Below are positions 13,873 through 21,361 of a stretch of 21,443 nucleotides of DNA, piece by piece. The stretch covers positions 1 to 21,443 of the forward strand of contig JBAZOO010000043.1 in NCBI GenBank assembly GCA_041648735.1. The letters are read 5' to 3'. The position numbers and the translations under genes are program-made. Each line of letters begins with the position of its first letter. Position 1 is the first letter of the stretch. The notes beneath the pieces are model-generated. The model did no database searches and had not been told where the DNA came from. It saw only the letters and a list, made by a program, of their open reading frames with translations. Origin of the DNA: JBAZOO01 sp041648735. Lineage in GTDB: Bacteria > Verrucomicrobiota > Lentisphaeria > Oligosphaerales > CAITYL01.

Positions 13873-15882
13873 TTAGGTTGGCAGTTTCACGGTTGGGAAG
13901 CGGCTGGCGTCGGTGTGCGGGAGGAAGAGTGCGCCGGTGTATTCGTCCATGTAGCCCGGATCCGTGCTGAGTTCAAGATAGGTCATGCGGTTGGCCAAGG
14001 CGGCCTGCTTCTGGCGCCAGGCGTCAGAGAGCAGGATCATGTAGGAGCCCATCAGCGAGGAGTTCCCGATGTAGTGGAACCTTTCCGCCGGGAGGTCGGG
14101 AATGAGGCCGATGACCTTGGCGTGTTCGAGCACCAGCGAGCGGCCGAAGCCGCCGGCGATGTAGAAGCGGGCGATGTCGTTGAAGGTCAGGCCGACCTGT
14201 TTCAGCATGATGGCGCAGGCCGAATAGATCGCGGCCTTGGCGCGGATGAGGTTGTCAATGTCGAGTTCGCTGATTGAAACCGGCTTGCCGGTGCCGCTGG
14301 CTTCCGCCGGGGCGAGGAGATAGCGCGCATGCCGGCCGCCGTCGAGGTGGATGTACGGCGACGGCCGCGTCCGGTCGAGCTTGCCCGCCGCGTCCAGCCA
14401 GCCGCTTTGCAAGAGATTGGAAAGCAGCGAGATCATGCCGGAGCCGCAGATGCCCTTGGGTTTTTCGCCGCCGATGGTGGTGATCGTGGGCGCGCCGGTG
14501 CGGGCGTCCACCGCCACGTGGTCAATCGCGCCGTGGGCGGCGCGCATGCCGCAGTCAATGCCGCCGCCCTCGAAGGCCGGCCCGGCGGAACAGGCGCAGG
14601 CCAGCAGGAAGTCGCGGTTGCCGATGACCACTTCGCCGTTGGTGCCGATGTCGATGAACAGGCAGACCTCGTCGCGGTCGGCCGCCAGGTCGGTGCAGAG
14701 CAGGCCGGCGGTGATGTCGCCGCCGACGTAGCTGCCCACGGCGGGCGAGAGGACGACGGGGGCGTCGGGGTGGATTTCCAGCCCGAGGTCGCCCGCCCGC
14801 GGTTCCGGCGCGGCCATGACGGTCGGGGTATAGGGCTCCAGGCGGATGAATTCCGGTGGCAGCCCCAGCAGCAGGTGCGTCATGGTGGTGTTGCCGGAGA
14901 GCACGGCGGTGACGACGTCGGCGGGCCGGAGGTCTTCGCTTGCCAACACCTGGCGCAGCAGCCGGTTGATGGTGGCGACGACGCGCTGGCGCAGCTCTTC
15001 CAGCCGTTCCGGCTTCTTCGCGTAATTGATGCGGCTGATGACATCCAGGCCGCAGTCCACCTGGTCGTTGTACTCCGTGCCGGTGCCCAGGATCGTGCCC
15101 AGCGGGAGATAGACCAACTGCACCGCGATGGTGGTGGTGCCGATGTCCACCGCGATGCCGTAGTGCCGGGACATGGTGTCGCCCGGCTCGACATCCATCA
15201 CCAGGCAATGCCCTGGCCGGCGAATGACCGTGACCGTGATCTCGCCGTTGTACTCGCCGCCCGCGGATTCCACCATCTTGGGAAGGGTGGCGGTGCCACT
15301 CGCCAGAGGGGCTCGGGGAGATGCGGGAATGGCATCGCCCCGATACTCCGGGCTCGGCGTCCGCAGCGCCGCCGCCAGCTTGCGCAGGGCATAGAGGGAG
15401 AGCCGCACCTCGGTCTCGCCGAAATCGGTCTGGAGCTGGCGGCTGAGCCGGTCGGCGTCGGCCAGGCCGTCCTGGAGCCGCGGCGCGGGAATCAGCGTAT
15501 GGTGCTTCGTGGCCAGCGGCTCATAGTCGCGCTCCCGCGGGATCAGCTCCTCGGCGACCAGCTTGAGATTGTCCGCGCTGTCCAGGAACCGGCCCTTGGC
15601 GCGGCCGATCTGCTCCAGCACTTCCACGACCACGGGCGTCTGCTTCACCTTCGTCTTGCAGGCGAGCACGAACCCTTCCTTCACCGTCGCCTGCGAGAGC
15701 GCCCCGAGACTGTCCGACGCCACTTCGCCCGCGCGGACATGCACCAGGCACTTGCCGCAGGTGCCCTTGCCGCCGCACGGCGCCGCGATGACCACGCCGG
15801 CGCGGCGCGCGGCGTCCATCAGCTCCGTGCCGGGCGAAACGTCAACGGTCTTGCCGGAAGGTTGGAAGGTGACGAGGGGCAT
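13873..15882 (-). CDS. acsV: Corrinoid protein reductive activator AcsV/RACo
   Basis: A 669-residue ATP-dependent activator that returns the corrinoid iron-sulfur protein from Co(II) to Co(I). The N-terminal [2Fe-2S] ferredoxin domain has Cys36, Cys42 and Cys45 in PCGGKGTCGKC and Cys75 in FVLACKT. A middle region spans about 90-180. The C-terminal actin-like ATPase (DUF4445) starts at YGIAVDIGTTTIAVQLV (about 241) and continues with LSGNTTMTHLL, FIDIGTNGEVVIGN, GICGSGMI and FYIAGGFGRS. Residues 181-199 are encoded by an in-frame copy of the junction repeat, in the linker before the ATPase domain. No Shine-Dalgarno sequence is visible before the ATG at 15882; the gap to acsC is filled with hairpin repeats. 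The Fe-S and ATPase motifs are all present, so the protein should be active. Confidence 0.95.
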   Translation of the reverse strand: MPLVTFQPSGKTVDVSPGTELMDAARRAGVVIAAPCGGKGTCGKCLVHVRAGEVASDSLGALSQATVKEGFVLACKTKVKQTPVVVEVLEQIGRAKGRFLDSADNLKLVAEELIPRERDYEPLATKHHTLIPAPRLQDGLADADRLSRQLQTDFGETEVRLSLYALRKLAAALRTPSPEYRGDAIPASPRAPLASGTATLPKMVESAGGEYNGEITVTVIRRPGHCLVMDVEPGDTMSRHYGIAVDIGTTTIAVQLVYLPLGTILGTGTEYNDQVDCGLDVISRINYAKKPERLEELRQRVVATINRLLRQVLASEDLRPADVVTAVLSGNTTMTHLLLGLPPEFIRLEPYTPTVMAAPEPRAGDLGLEIHPDAPVVLSPAVGSYVGGDITAGLLCTDLAADRDEVCLFIDIGTNGEVVIGNRDFLLACACSAGPAFEGGGIDCGMRAAHGAIDHVAVDARTGAPTITTIGGEKPKGICGSGMISLLSNLLQSGWLDAAGKLDRTRPSPYIHLDGGRHARYLLAPAEASGTGKPVSISELDIDNLIRAKAAIYSACAIMLKQVGLTFNDIARFYIAGGFGRSLVLEHAKVIGLIPDLPAERFHYIGNSSLMGSYMILLSDAWRQKQAALANRMTYLELSTDPGYMDEYTGALFLPHTDASRFPTVKLPT
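15277..15341. repeat. acs junction repeat, copy C, inside acsV
   Basis: A 55-bp copy (15287-15341) of the unit at 13811-13865, with the match to 17436-17450 extending left to 15277 (CTTGGGAA then GTGGC). The left 35 bp differ from copy A at three positions. In the right hairpin, GGGGAGATGC pairs with GCATCGCCCC: two positions changed on both arms so pairing is kept, and one A-G mismatch arose. It stays open in the acsV frame. Confidence 0.85.
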
Positions 15883-15929
15883 GGGGAATTTTCGATTTGC
15901 GCTTGCCGATTTTCGAATTGGCGGAAGTG

Positions 15930-15978
15930 GGAACTCCCAACGGGGGCCGCCCGAGTTCGGAGTTCCGCCTTCAGGCGG
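15930..15978. repeat. Hairpin pair between acsC and acsV
   Basis: GGAACTCC (15930-15937) pairs with GGAGTTCC (15959-15966), and directly after it CCGCC-TTCA-GGCGG (15965-15978) forms a second hairpin. Nearby, ATTTTCGA occurs twice (15887-15894 and 15909-15916). I recognise the CCGCCTTCAGGCGG type as a dispersed repeat of PVC genomes from memory. The block fills most of the 114-bp gap. Confidence 0.75.
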
Positions 15979-15996
15979 TGCCTTTTCCCGACCGCC

Positions 15997-17340
15997 TCAC
16001 GCCGGGGCCAGGCGGGCCTTGACGAAGCTTTCGATGTCGCCAGCCTCCTGCGGGCCGACCAGCACTTTCCAGCCGGGCAACCCTTCCTCCAGCTCGCCGC
16101 TGATCTGGGCGACGTAGCCGGGAATGACGATCTCGCGGGTCTTGACCTGGCTCTCCAGCTTGATCGCCGTGACGAACTTGGCGATGGAGGCGCCGGAGAA
16201 CTTGCCGGCCGCCCAGGCGGTCAGCACGCTCATCCCCTCGCACTCGGGCACCACCAGCCAGGCGCTGGTGCCGCTGTTCTCGATCTCGCCGGAGACGATG
16301 AAGTAGGTGAGCGAGAAGTTGGTGGTGACGAACACCGGGGAGTTCTCGTCCGGCTCGCCGATGGGATAGACTTTGGGCTCGACCTGGATCGGCTTCTGCG
16401 GGTCGGTGTAGATGTTGAGCCGCAACGTCATGAGCGTCGCCATCTGCGCGGCGTCGAACCGCGGCAGGATGCAGAGCCCGCCGTACTTGGATATCTCGGT
16501 GATGGCGGCGGAAGTGCCCTCCAGAAGGTCGGCCGCCTCGATGAAATGCAGGGTCGCGGCGCCGAACGGCCGGAAATTGTCTTTCAAGGCCAGGGTGCGG
16601 AGGATGGAGTTGACCTGGAACTGCTCGGCCGCGGAGTGGGCCGGCGGCTGGAGCAGGACGTCCTTGAACCCGGCGTCCCGGAGCTTGCTGGCCAGGGCGG
16701 CGAGCGCATCGAGGTCGGGAGCGGTGATGGCCAGGGCATGGCCGTTCTCCGCCGCGGCCTTGGCCAGCTCGTCGGCCGTCGCCGGCGTTGCCGCGGCCAG
16801 GACGCCGCGGGAACCCTTGACCGCCGCGGCCGCCAGCGCCAGCGCCTTCGGATCGGAACTGCGCAGGACCAGCGGCTTCTGCGTGGTCTCGTACGCTTTC
16901 TTCGCCAGCGCGGCGAACCTCTCCGCGGAGCCGCTTTTCTGGGTGACCGCCACCACGTCCACCACCAGCGTTTCGCCGACGCGCACCAGGGTGTAGTCCT
17001 TCACCGCCGCCAAGGTCCGGTCAATGTCGGCCGCCGGATCGGTGTCGTTGACGTTCACCCCCAGTGCGGTCTGGTGGACGAAGGTCTTCTCATGCCGGTA
17101 GAGCACGGTCTCGCCGCCCAGCTTCAATTTCTTCTCCGGGCCAAGCTCAACCACGCGCACCGGCGGCTCGCTCGCCGCGCCCAGGACGCGCTTGATCTCG
17201 TCGGACGCATAGGGGCAGGCCGACAGCTCCGCCTTCTTGCCCGCCAGCTTCATGGCGAACGCCAGGCAGGTGTTGGAGCCGCATTCCTTGCAGTTCGTCC
17301 CCGGCAACAATTTCTGAATTTGCAGTCCGGTCAACGCCAT
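15997..17340 (-). CDS. acsC: Corrinoid iron-sulfur protein large subunit AcsC
   Basis: A 447-residue large (gamma) subunit of the corrinoid iron-sulfur protein, of usual length. The N-terminal [4Fe-4S] domain has Cys17, Cys20, Cys25 and Cys42 (CKECGSNTC, then a Cys in LSACP). A TIM-barrel middle follows, with GETVLYRHEKTFVHQTALG and LKDNFRPFGAATLHF. The C-terminal cobalamin-binding domain includes VFVTTNFSLTYFIVSGEIE and the closing VIPGYVAQISGELEEGLPGW. It receives a methyl group from methyltetrahydrofolate via AcsE and carries it to acetyl-CoA synthase. The ATG at 17340 has GGAG nine bases upstream. It sits between acsBD and acsV, matching their functional order. Its usual partner AcsD is not separate but fused to AcsB. 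Confidence 0.96.
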   Translation of the reverse strand: MALTGLQIQKLLPGTNCKECGSNTCLAFAMKLAGKKAELSACPYASDEIKRVLGAASEPPVRVVELGPEKKLKLGGETVLYRHEKTFVHQTALGVNVNDTDPAADIDRTLAAVKDYTLVRVGETLVVDVVAVTQKSGSAERFAALAKKAYETTQKPLVLRSSDPKALALAAAAVKGSRGVLAAATPATADELAKAAAENGHALAITAPDLDALAALASKLRDAGFKDVLLQPPAHSAAEQFQVNSILRTLALKDNFRPFGAATLHFIEAADLLEGTSAAITEISKYGGLCILPRFDAAQMATLMTLRLNIYTDPQKPIQVEPKVYPIGEPDENSPVFVTTNFSLTYFIVSGEIENSGTSAWLVVPECEGMSVLTAWAAGKFSGASIAKFVTAIKLESQVKTREIVIPGYVAQISGELEEGLPGWKVLVGPQEAGDIESFVKARLAPA

Positions 17341-17376
17341 GTTTGCAATCTCCGATGTGATGAAAGCCAGTCGTCA

Positions 17377-17399
17377 GGGGATGGCAGCCGCCCATCCCC
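17377..17399. repeat. GGGGATGG hairpin, junction copy 1
   Basis: GGGGATGG (17377-17384) and CCATCCCC (17392-17399) form an 8-bp stem with a 7-nt loop, just upstream of the acsC start region. It is the counterpart of 13638-13662. Confidence 0.85.
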
Positions 17400-17445
17400 C
17401 GACATCTCTTGGATGGTGGCATCCGCACGCTTCCCCTTGGGAAAA

Positions 17446-17499
17446 GTGGCAGCGCCACTCTCCAGAGGGGTCCGGGGAGAGGGGAGAAGCCCTCTCCCC
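17446..17499. repeat. acs junction repeat, copy B (54 bp)
   Basis: The same two-hairpin unit as copy A: GTGGC-AGC-GCCAC, then GGGGAGAGGG/CCCTCTCCCC with a 6-nt loop. It lies nine bases beyond the acsBD stop codon in the transcript. It may act as a processing or stability hairpin between acsBD and acsC. Confidence 0.9.
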
Positions 17500-17508
17500 G
17501 CGGTTTGG

Positions 17509-20500
17509 TCAGTCCTTACGGTCCATAAGGTTGGTGATGGTTTGGTGGACGCCCTTGACGGCGTCCGGGTGGTACATGACCAGCAGGTCGGCGCCGGCGT
17601 AGAGCAGGTTCACGGCGGTGGTGAGTTCCCAGAGGGCGGCGCGTTTGCCGAGGTCGCCCCAGGCCGGGAAGTCCTTCTCCAACGCCTTGAACTCCTTGAT
17701 CTTGGCGCATTCCTGGCCGGGGGAGACGATCATCGGGCCGGCCAGCATCTTGTCGCCATGGATGCCGGTGTAGCGGATGCGTTCCATGACGGAGTAGGTG
17801 TATTCGATGCCGTACCCCGTGGCGCCGGTCATCGGATCCATGACGATCTGCCCTGGCTTGACGTCCATGTTGGTCAGCAGGATCGCGAGCTGCTTGCCGA
17901 TGTTGACGTCAATCGGGCTCTGCGCGACCACGCTGTGGCCGTAGGCGATGGCGGCGCCGGCGATGGTGCGGTAATTGTCCTGCTCGACCCAGTTCAGGAG
18001 CAGGTTCTCCCCGGCGCAGGCCTGGGCGACGGCCTTCATCACTTCATTGTTCTTCTCGAAGTGGTTGTGGCCGGTGACGATCAGCGGCACGTCCACCGCC
18101 TGGAGCACGGCCTTGACCAGCTCCACGCTCTGCTCGGCGGAACGGTTGCCCTTCTCCGGATGCGTGCCTTCGAGCCGGATGCTGATCAGCTCCGCGCCGA
18201 ACTTCTCGACGCAGGCCTTGGCCATGGCCACCGGATCCTTCAGCAGCTCGCCGTAGATGCCGCGGAGCACGGCCGGATATTTCTCGCTGACGACATCGAA
18301 GACTTCCATCGCCACCCGCGGCCGGTTCGGCATCTCCCCTTCCCAGAGGTGGAAGGGCATGCAGGTCGCGCCGCCGATGGTGTAGGTCCGGCCGCGCGTG
18401 CCGCCCTCGGCCTTGGTCGCGCCGAGCTTGACGCTGCACACCGGCACTTCGCAGGCTTCCTTGCGGATCTTGACCGTCTTGAGGGCGGCGAGCCGCTCCT
18501 TCGCCGTCGGGCCGGCGGGCTTCTTCGCCACGGCCGGCGCCGCCGCGGCGGCGGGCATGGCGGCCAGGCCGGGAACGGGCGCGCCGCCCAGGAACTTGCC
18601 ACTCAGGGTGCCGATGATCTCGCCCACCACCTCGCGGGTGACGCTCTCCTTCAGATCCTTCAGCAGCGACGCCTTCAGCTCGGCCAGCAGTTCGCCGGTG
18701 AGCTGGGCCGGCGCGGCGGCCGCCGCGGGCGTGGCGGCGGCCGTGGATGCCGCGACCGCGGACGGTTCCGCGGCGGGTGCGGCCACCGCCGCCGGCACCG
18801 CCTCGGCCTTTTCCTGTTCCGCGAAATCCGCCAGGTTCGGCAGGGTCAGCGCGGGATGGCCGACCTTTTCCAGATGGGCGCGCAGCTCGGCGGCGCCGGT
18901 GGCGACGGATTCGTCGGCGATCTGGTCGAACAGGTCGGGCGCGCCCTGCTCTTGGCAGCGCTGCTTCAGGTCGGCGCCGATGGCTTCCTTCAATTCCCGC
19001 GGCATCCAGACCAGCCGCTTGAAGCCGCCTTCCGCGAAGAGGAACTTGCGCGAGGTCAGGAAGACCTTGCCGACGCCCATGAAGCCGGGGGTCTGCTGGC
19101 CGCCGCCGACGCTGCCGGCGAGGGAGGAGAAGGTCATGCCGACCGGGGTCTCGCCCTGGAACTCGCGGTTGACGACCATGACGCCGTTGCACTCCGGCAC
19201 ATAGGCGCAGATCGCCTCGAAGCAGCCGCAGCTTGTCATCGGCCGGTCCATGATCGAATAGGCACAGAAACTCTCCAGCTTCTTGTGGCTGTTGGTGAAG
19301 ACGTAGTCGTTCACGCCCTTCCACACGCCGCGCAGCGGATCCAGGCACTCGCCCTTCTTCACCGGCTGGTTCGGGCCGGTCGGGTCAATCTCGTAGGCGG
19401 CCTTGCCGTCGAGCCAGTTGTAGGCGCCGCAGAGGCCGAGGCGCTCGGGGGTGATCATGCAGACATGGTCGGGGGCGAAGGACTGGCAGAGCAGGCAGGA
19501 GTAGAAGGTCTCCACCGACTCGTCGGTCATGGCTTCCAGGCGGCGGTTGCGTTCGTCGTAGACCTTGCGGGCGACGGCGAGGCGCTTCTCGACCTCGGCC
19601 TGGTCGGTGACCAGCGTCACCTTGACCTTGTCCACGATCGCCGGGTAGTCGGCCAGGAACTTGGCGTGGATGATCTCGCCGTAGTGCCTGAGGCGCAGCC
19701 CCTTGGCAAAGCCGTTCTTGGAGACGCGGGTCCAGACGATGTCGCGCTGGCCCATGTGCCAGATGCCTTCGGCGCCGTTGACCATGTGATGGATCTGGCG
19801 CTCCAGGATCGGCTCGAAGTCGCTCTGCATCTTGCGCCCGGCGACCTCGACCCAGATGGCCAGCGGCAGGGCGGCGCCGGGCTTGACCGTGTCGATGTCC
19901 GGCCCGATGACCTCGATCTCGCCGTCATTGATCTGCTTCAGGTCCGCCGAGGTGACGAACTCGAAGGCCGGGGTGATGTTGCCGCCGAACTCGACGTGCG
20001 TGTCCGCCTTGCGGATGCGTTCGCCCTCGAAGGCCGGGCCATAGGGCACCGGCACCGGCACCTTGGTGACCCTGATCTTGCAGCCGCGGACTTCCAGGGC
20101 CCGCTCGACCATCGTCTCGTAGGGGACGCTGGAGACGACGTGCTCGTAGGTGCAGATGCCGGTGGGCAGGATCTGCGGAATGGCGGTGTCGGCAATGACC
20201 GGGAAGCCGTAGTTGATGGCGCCGGCGGCCGCGGCGTACTTCTCGTTGTCCACCTCGCCGAAGGCCAGGACAAAGGCGAAGATGCGGTTCTTGTTGTACT
20301 TGAGGTTGGCCTTGAAGTCGCCGGGCTGGACGCTGCCGAAGGAGAGTGCGGCGCGGTTGGCGAAGCCCAGGGCGTAGATCAGCGCCGACACGTCCTTGCC
20401 GAAGGGCACCAGGCGCGTCTCCCAGCCGAGCTGGACGCCCTCCTCGGCAAGCTGTTCGGCAAACTGTTTGCCATTGGTGCTGCCGCCCATGAACACATAC

Positions 20501-21006
20501 AGGTTCTTCTCTTGCAGTTCCGTGGCGATCTTGACGGCGATCGCGTTGGTCGGCGCGGCGCCGGTGATGGCGGCGAAGCCTGGCGCGGAGCCGTCCACGA
20601 ACTCGATGCCGCGTTCGCGCATGATGATGTCGTTGGCGGCGCCGAGCCAGATGCCGTCCACCGGGTTTGGCCCGATGATGTACTTGCAGGCCTCGATCAC
20701 TTCGCAGGCATAGAGCGCGGCGACGCCGGCGTCCATGGTGTTGCCCAGGTACGGCAGCCAGACGTTGTCCGCCGGGCGCGCCGGCAGCAGGCGCTTGGCC
20801 TCCTGGAGGATGCCGGCCAGATCCTTGAGCGTCTCCATCTTCCGGCCGGTGAAGGAGTAGATCACGGGCAGGGAATAGGCGGTGGAGGGGAAGGCGACGG
20901 GGCAGTCCGCGCCCTTGGCCTTGATCGCCTCCGCCAGCTTGGCTTCCGCCCTGGCGACAAACCCGGCGGCGCCGTCAATGGCACTGCTGCAAATTATCTT
21001 GGACAT
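17509..21006 (-). CDS. acsB-acsD: Fused acetyl-CoA synthase - corrinoid protein small subunit (AcsB-AcsD)
   Basis: A 1165-residue fusion. Residues 1-about 730 match bacterial AcsB end to end, from the N-terminal domain (STAYSLPVIYSFTG) to GHPALTLP, the usual C-terminus. The A-cluster ligands are all present: Cys504, Cys507, Cys516, Cys526, Cys593 and Cys595 with Gly594 between (SCLLCQSF, DHVC, GLCG, TSCGCFEAI). These sit two residues earlier than the Moorella numbering I recall. Residues about 734-838 form an Ala/Pro-rich linker with a helical, Leu/Lys-rich middle (LTGELLAELKASLLKDLKES). Residues about 850-1165 match AcsD/CdhD, with KLGATKAEGGTRGRTYTIGG, GTHPEKGNRS, QDNYRTIAGAAIAYGH, SPIDVNIGKQL and MDPMTGATGYGIEYTYS. 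The enzyme joins CO, methyl and CoA. The ATG at 21006 has GGAG eight bases upstream. No in-frame break separates the halves. Confidence 0.95.
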   Translation of the reverse strand: MSKIICSSAIDGAAGFVARAEAKLAEAIKAKGADCPVAFPSTAYSLPVIYSFTGRKMETLKDLAGILQEAKRLLPARPADNVWLPYLGNTMDAGVAALYACEVIEACKYIIGPNPVDGIWLGAANDIIMRERGIEFVDGSAPGFAAITGAAPTNAIAVKIATELQEKNLYVFMGGSTNGKQFAEQLAEEGVQLGWETRLVPFGKDVSALIYALGFANRAALSFGSVQPGDFKANLKYNKNRIFAFVLAFGEVDNEKYAAAAGAINYGFPVIADTAIPQILPTGICTYEHVVSSVPYETMVERALEVRGCKIRVTKVPVPVPYGPAFEGERIRKADTHVEFGGNITPAFEFVTSADLKQINDGEIEVIGPDIDTVKPGAALPLAIWVEVAGRKMQSDFEPILERQIHHMVNGAEGIWHMGQRDIVWTRVSKNGFAKGLRLRHYGEIIHAKFLADYPAIVDKVKVTLVTDQAEVEKRLAVARKVYDERNRRLEAMTDESVETFYSCLLCQSFAPDHVCMITPERLGLCGAYNWLDGKAAYEIDPTGPNQPVKKGECLDPLRGVWKGVNDYVFTNSHKKLESFCAYSIMDRPMTSCGCFEAICAYVPECNGVMVVNREFQGETPVGMTFSSLAGSVGGGQQTPGFMGVGKVFLTSRKFLFAEGGFKRLVWMPRELKEAIGADLKQRCQEQGAPDLFDQIADESVATGAAELRAHLEKVGHPALTLPNLADFAEQEKAEAVPAAVAAPAAEPSAVAASTAAATPAAAAAPAQLTGELLAELKASLLKDLKESVTREVVGEIIGTLSGKFLGGAPVPGLAAMPAAAAAPAVAKKPAGPTAKERLAALKTVKIRKEACEVPVCSVKLGATKAEGGTRGRTYTIGGATCMPFHLWEGEMPNRPRVAMEVFDVVSEKYPAVLRGIYGELLKDPVAMAKACVEKFGAELISIRLEGTHPEKGNRSAEQSVELVKAVLQAVDVPLIVTGHNHFEKNNEVMKAVAQACAGENLLLNWVEQDNYRTIAGAAIAYGHSVVAQSPIDVNIGKQLAILLTNMDVKPGQIVMDPMTGATGYGIEYTYSVMERIRYTGIHGDKMLAGPMIVSPGQECAKIKEFKALEKDFPAWGDLGKRAALWELTTAVNLLYAGADLLVMYHPDAVKGVHQTITNLMDRKD

Positions 21007-21110
21007 GGTGGATTCTCCAGTGGATGAGGAATGAAAAAGACTGGGAAGTAAGTGATCGCGAATAATGGTTGAACAAGGCCTTCAGCCTTGGATGGTTTTG
21101 TTTCCTTACC

Positions 21111-21319
21111 CTGGGGCGTTGCCCCAGGCTAGGTTGAATTGCCCCCTTGGGGCGACGGGCCGCGGAATGTTCCCGGCCATCCTCGAATTTTCCCTTCTTT
21201 CCTCTGGGGTAGCGCCCCAGGCTTAGGTTGAATTGCCCCCTTGGGGCGACGGGCCGCGGAATGTTCCCGGCCATCCTCGAATTTTCCTTCTTTCCTCTGG
21301 GGTAGCGCCCCAGGCTTAG
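21111..21319. repeat. 93-bp tandem repeat array
   Basis: Two 93-bp units (21111-21203 and 21204-21296) and the first 23 bp of a third (21297-21319) lie head to tail. The units differ by a few bases. Each begins with CTGGGG...CCCCAG, contains GCCCC-CTT-GGGGC, and ends in a pyrimidine-rich tract. The units translate as repeated peptides only because they lack stops in one frame. Confidence 0.92.
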
Positions 21320-21341
21320 CCCAACTTTGACAAATGGGTCT

Positions 21342-21361
21342 CGGGGAAAATATTTTCCCCG
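21342..21361. promoter_or_regulatory. 20-bp perfect palindrome upstream of acsBD
   Basis: CGGGGAAAATATTTTCCCCG is perfectly self-complementary with an AT-rich centre. No T-tract follows on either strand, so it is a better candidate for a dimeric regulator site than for a terminator. It lies about 335 bp before the acsBD start. The role is inference; it may also be one more dispersed repeat. Confidence 0.45.

Noticed and set aside
14329..21027. A 6.7-kb plus-strand open frame (2232 codons) antisense to acsV, acsC and acsBD
   Set aside because: It is open because the GC-rich minus-strand genes lack the codons that would make stops in this frame. Its translation is His/Gly/Arg/Asp-rich with no family motifs, while the opposite strand has all catalytic and cluster residues of three known proteins.
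21111..21319. CRISPR array from the regular 93-bp repeats
   Set aside because: The units are contiguous tandem copies with no unique spacers, and no cas gene is in the window.
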